Part shown: positions 59,749 through 64,000 of the stretch, one piece after another
Layout: every line of letters begins with the position of its first letter
How positions within the stretch are numbered: the stretch's first letter is position 1
Origin: Amphirosellinia nigrospora
Taxonomy: Eukaryota > Ascomycota > Sordariomycetes > Xylariales > Xylariaceae
DNA length: 64,000 bases
Direction: 5' to 3'
NCBI GenBank assembly: GCA_004123355.1
Contig: SCHM01000003.1
Location: 2,809,058 to 2,873,057, forward strand
The notes under the pieces: generated by a model
Told to the model about the DNA's origin: nothing
Databases searched by the model: none
What the model saw: the letters and a program-made list of their open reading frames with translations, nothing else
Program-made: the position numbers and the translations under genes

Positions 59749-61154
59749 GGGCGCGCGGGGCCTACATCGCAACTACGCTGTCCAAATCCAAGGGACGGGG
59801 ACTGTGAGGGGACTGTGAGGGTTTGGCGCGTATGTTGGCAGGGTGCACACGGGATGCACAAAGGATGCACAGGATGGAGACGGACCGAGTCACGCGCGCA
59901 TACGTTGTTGCGTTGGTTTGGGTTGGCGTAGGATGGCTGGAGAAGAGGCACAAAGAAGCAGATACAAGAACAGGAAGCGGAGGGATGGATGGTTCAAGGT
60001 TGTCTTATGTCTGACTTATGGCGAGGACGGATGGATGTATGGATGGACGGATGGATGGTTGGATGTTGAAGAATATGCAGTGTATGCAGTGAGCGAGATG
60101 CGAAGTCATGCAGACCGCGACGGATTGGTTTGCTTGCAGGCCGAGCAGTGAATAAGTAGCCAAAAGACAACGAGGCAGCGTGGCGATGTCGTGGCCAGGT
60201 ACTGCTGTAGAGCAGTAAGAGCTGAAGCAAAAAATATAGCCGCTGTCACCTACCTACGACATCATCTTGTCCCCCACTACCACTTTTAAGAGCTAGGTAC
60301 ATAGATCTAAGCGGGACCGTATCTGGCGTACTGTACCTTGCTGGTATTCTACGGCGGCTAGGGTAGCTTGCCTAGACCAGGCCCTAGGTACTTAAATGAG
60401 GCCGCAATATGGCGGCACATGCAAACAGGTACCTGGGTAAGCATTAAGGGTCTCTTCATCATTTCTGAGCTATGTTGCTTATCAATTCACAAAATTATAT
60501 CATTGACATTGCTGGAAATCTCGCACTCTTGGTTAGAATGTACTTGGAAATAAAACCACATCCTTAATCGTACTTCGATTACTTGAGTTACTAGGTAGGA
60601 TAGGTGAGGAGGCCAGACTAGGTATTTGACGAGCCCGTCAGATGCTGACTGAGTTTAGCGGGGTCGCTGCTTCTAAAAGCTTCTGTACCGTGCCGGGCAC
60701 TACCGAATCCCCACCTCTGAAATACAGGGCTCGGAGTTGCAGCTAATAATACCGTGTCAAAAACGCTGGGATCAAAGCTGGGATCGGATCTGCACGTCTT
60801 CCGCTGTATCCCCAAATTAGATCATTACGTAGGTAGGGCTGGCGCCTGCGAATGCCTGTCGGCCAACGCACCTTTCTGCCTACTGACCTCGAAACAATGA
60901 CGGAGCAGAACGGGGGTACGGGCCGGAGGAACACCTTGTGATTCTCGCGATTGGAGGTAATTTTTTACCAGAGCGGGAGATCTCTGGCGCATTGCGCACG
61001 GCCGATTAGCCATGTGAACATGTGAACCGGTGGAGCACGGTATAGACGCAAAGGACGCAGTGAGCCCGAGGTTCGGGGCTCGTCCGCAACCGGGGTGACC
61101 CATTGGTTTATTAGCACAAAAAATATTGTAGCGGTGCGTGATTGGGTAGGTAAG
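59749..61154. other. Intergenic stretch between DDI1 and RRP8
   Basis: About 1.4 kb: upstream of DDI1, downstream of RRP8. It contains a GGAT-type repeat and several AGGTAC words near 60240-60440. No gene. Confidence 0.45.
60027..60065 (+). repeat. Imperfect GGAT/GGAC tandem repeat
   Basis: About nine tandem units of GGAT with single-base variants, in the DDI1 upstream region. Confidence 0.8.
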
Positions 61155-62646
61155 CTATCGAATCTTATAGACCGAAGGCTTGAGGATCGTGCGCTCATCC
61201 ACGGCGTCTTGTTCTTCGGTATCAATGAATTTGACGCCGCCTTTCTTCTTCCCTCCTCGTCCGGCGTCCTTCACCTCCCCAAGCCCTTTCCAACGGACGG
61301 TTGCGCGGCCTTGACGAACTGCATTTTGACAAACATCTTGTTGCTCATATCAACCGCTGTCTTCTCATCGCTCCGCAGCACAAAACCTCTTCGCCGCAGC
61401 GCCTCCACAAATGCCGTAATATCCGTCTCTTGACGTCTGTCTTCGCCACCGTCAACCTCGATGGCGAGATCAGCAGCGTGCTTCTCCTCAGGCTCTGCAT
61501 CTTTACCCTTGCCCTTCTTCTCCTGGGTTTTCTTCCGGTTGCCCACGCTATGGGCCACGACCGCGTTTTTGTTCTTATTGCTCACATGACCAAACCGGCT
61601 CTTGATCTCGGCAACCCAGAGTTCACCTTTCCAATGCAATATACGGTAAGCCTCCTCGATGAAATCAAGCCAGTTCGTGCCCATAAGTGCCAGGCAGAAT
61701 ATGACGACATCGACGCTGCCATCGGCAAGAGGCAGGTTGGCGATGTCAGCTTTGGTGACAAGTGGGCTTGGACTTTGTAAGTCATAACTGACAATATTGA
61801 GATTTAGTTTCTTCTTTTCGGACTGCAGAGTGGTCGCAAGCTTGGCATCACCACAGCCAAGATCCGCAATAGTGCAAAAGCCGTTCGTTCGCATAAGGGG
61901 CTGCACATTGTCTGCAGGAGTCAGAGCGGCCTGGCCCGTCTTGGGCTTATGCGGATGCCTTTGTCGACCCCGCAACCTGATGTCCTCGATATAGCTATCT
62001 ACCGGATTCTCGGGCCACACATTGACCTGACGACGGAACCCTTCATGATATTCTTGGAACATCTCTGGTGAGTCTTGAAATAGCTGGAATGCCTCATCTG
62101 ATGGTTTTGTGTAGAGCGTCTCATTAAGATGACGGAATCGAGCAGACACCAGTTTTTCTCTCATTGCTGCTTGCATGGGAGTAAGTTTAGGGATTGGGGG
62201 GCCGTAGGAGCCTGATCGTCCTTGTGAGCCTTTGATTTCTTGTCCTTTTTCTTGCTCTTTTTCGTCTCACTAGGGCCCTCTTCACCCGAAACGCCGTTTC
62301 CTGACCTCGGTTCTACCTCGTCTTTAGTTGCATGCTTAATAACATCTTCTTGTAACTGTTGCTCTTTCTGCTTTTTCAACTTCTTCTTTTCCTTCAAGGT
62401 CAGTCCCTTCTTTTTGCTAGCGTTTCCGGTAGATCCATCCTGGTTGGGTTTGGACTTCTTGCCTTCCCTTCCCTCAATGACTTGCTCCCATAAATCTGCA
62501 ACATTGCTCGTAGTGACGTTGGAAGCTCCAGATTGTCTCTTACGCTTCTTTGAAACGTCAGACTCTCGTGGACTTTGGGTCGTATTTACAGCAGTCTCTG
62601 CTTTGGGACCGTCTGCGGAGACGGCCCAGCCAGGGACAGCAAACAT
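61155..62646 (-). CDS. RRP8: 25S rRNA N1-adenine methyltransferase Rrp8
   Basis: Nucleolar methyltransferase that makes m1A in helix 25.1 of 25S rRNA (A645 in yeast). Starts MFAVPGWAVSAD at 62646. The first 150 residues are Lys/Ser-rich with a basic KKSKKKDKKSK nucleolar-type signal. The catalytic part reads REKLVSARFRHLNETLYT, then the SAM loop CTIADLGCGDAKLAT, LPLADGSVDVVIFCLALMGTNWLDF and GELWVAEIKSRFG, then an Asp/Glu/Lys insert and the terminal LKPSVYKIR, stop at 61155-61157. Two one-base losses: an A run at 62186-62188 between PQSLK and LTPMQAAMREK, and a G run at 61277-61280 before the GKKKGGVKF tail. About 500 residues, normal for filamentous fungi. Confidence 0.94.
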
Positions 62647-62648
62647 GC

Positions 62649-62867
62649 TTAGGTTAGCTTGGGGGGATGGAAATGAATGATGTCTGAGAGTTCTCGTATT
62701 ATATCGCAGCCCAATCGATCCAAAGTGTTGTTGGACGATGCTGTGCGGCCCGGCGTACTACATACCAAAGATATTGTTTCAATGAGCTGGGCCGATGCTG
62801 CTTTGGAAACTTTTTTTCTTACCAGCCTGGCAGCTAAAGGCCCATTATTATTTTGATTTCTAGCCAA
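62649..62867 (-). other. Upstream open frame ending 2 nt before the RRP8 start
   Basis: A 72-codon ATG frame (MARNQNNNGPLAARLVRKK...) whose stop lies two bases before the RRP8 ATG. It would be in the 5' leader of RRP8 if that leader is long enough. No domain is recognisable. It could be a regulatory upstream frame or chance. Confidence 0.25.
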
Positions 62868-64000
62868 TCACAAGGCCTGTTCGCCCATCCGCACACGTAC
62901 AGTAAATCTACTGTGCAGCTATCCTTGCTCCTCAATTTCTGAGTACTGCAGCAATTGTTAGGGTGTTCTTCTCATATCCGGACTAGTTTATTCGACGCCC
63001 TGAGGTTATACTGAAGCAGCTCAACTCCCTGCCGATAGACTGCCTAGCAATCACAGTAATGAAATTTGGATCCCTGGCTTTCGTCCCCTGGCCTAGTTAC
63101 ACATATCCCACCGTCGCTGGCATTGCTACATCACCAATCCACCCCGGCTAATAAACGATCTCACCCACGATAGCACCAAGACATCCCGTTCGCCACATGA
63201 GGCTACGCGGAGTGTCTTGAAACATTTGGTTTATCAACTAAGACACCAGCAACCGTCGATACTCTCCTCCTTGTACGCCCCTTGTGGTACGGCCGGTTAC
63301 GGCAAGCAGGAATACATTGCCCGAACGCCGCCTTTCCAGATGCGACTAACCAGTCACACAACAGCTAGCTACCTCGGTATCTGATCAGTTCTTGGTTGGC
63401 GGGTGGCGATTCTAAACAGTGTCGTCTAGGTTGTTGAGGACGCGATGTTACTATCCGTGGCACTCACTCCCCAACCCTTTTGATTTGTAGGTATAGCGGA
63501 ATTGTCTTGTATTCCGTGGGCTATTGTCCCATCCATAACCGGAATTTCGGTCGGGCAAGGTAGGGCTGGACTTATCGCCTGTAGAATTATGTAACTCGAC
63601 ATTTCTTGTCGAGTCGTGTTTGATGACTGCACAGCATATACTCTTCAAGACCCTTGCTGCCAACTATGATAAGGGAGTTCTGAGGCGTCCAGTCTACTGG
63701 TACGTAGAATATGCTATGATGACCCGAAGGACGTTAATCTAAAGCCTTTATTTTGTCGTGCTTAGATAAGACTTACCATGCGAGCAGCAGCGTCAAGTAT
63801 ATATATAACATGGGCTTTCGGCAGTGCAATATTTCGCAGGACTTCTCTTGTCTCGTAAATTGAAACCATTGGGCGCCAACCCTGTTAACTCCAGGGCAAA
63901 CCTCTGAGGCGAGCTAAAGAAAGATTGCGAAACGGATGGTCGTCGAGTTGTCACTGTATCTCCGCCAATCATCTTCTATTGCCTTCGGGGAGACGAAGGG
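62868..64000. other. Right end, no gene supported
   Basis: About 1.1 kb upstream of RRP8. Two overlapping minus-strand frames of about 70 codons (63426-63663) have no motif. No repeat or RNA gene recognised. Confidence 0.4.

Overview
The window reads as nuclear DNA of a filamentous ascomycete (Pezizomycotina, probably Sordariomycetes; the class is an inference). Genes are short-intron and spliced at GTRAGT...CTAAY...AG, sit on both strands, and have fungal-type partners: URA5, Rab GDI, NOG1, RRP8, DDI1, EGT1, eIF2B-alpha, a fungal C2H2 factor with a fungal-type regulatory domain, and the mitochondrial ribosomal protein MRPL4. No bacterial operon, rRNA, CRISPR array or convincing intact tRNA is visible.

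Layout. 1-7.4 kb: tail of a small charged protein, RRG7-like mitochondrial nuclease-fold protein, MED21, an SDT1-type pyrimidine 5'-nucleotidase, and a long disordered unknown protein with many reading-frame breaks. 10.2-13.5 kb: a multi-KH RNA-binding protein. 14.9-16.5 kb: a GNAT polyamine/arylalkylamine-type acetyltransferase. 18.0-21.6 kb: NOG1, whose GTPase domain is cut into a run of very small exons. 22.5-24.8 kb: URA5 and a small single-membrane-span protein found by splicing three short exons. 26.0-29.0 kb: C2H2 transcription factor. 29-41.5 kb: gene desert with a few short coding relics. 41.6-51.4 kb: MRPL4, GDI1, GCN3 (eIF2B-alpha) and EGT1 (ergothioneine). 51.4-58.3 kb: second gene desert, transposon-like in feel but not identifiable. 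58.3-62.6 kb: DDI1 and RRP8.

The genes are mostly unrelated housekeeping functions (transcription, ribosome biogenesis, translation initiation, vesicle traffic, pyrimidine synthesis and turnover, ergothioneine synthesis, ubiquitin shuttling), so the gene order looks like ordinary fungal core genome and not a cluster. I saw no new defence or metabolic system.

Two observations stand out. First, at least twenty places in eleven conserved genes lose the reading frame, and nearly every one is restored by one extra base in a short same-base run, always in the missing-base direction. That looks like an uncorrected homopolymer undercall in the assembly, and it means broken frames here should not be read as pseudogenes without checking. 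Second, NOG1 carries seven consecutive exons of 11 to 29 nt, which is extreme for a fungus and keeps the frame exactly.
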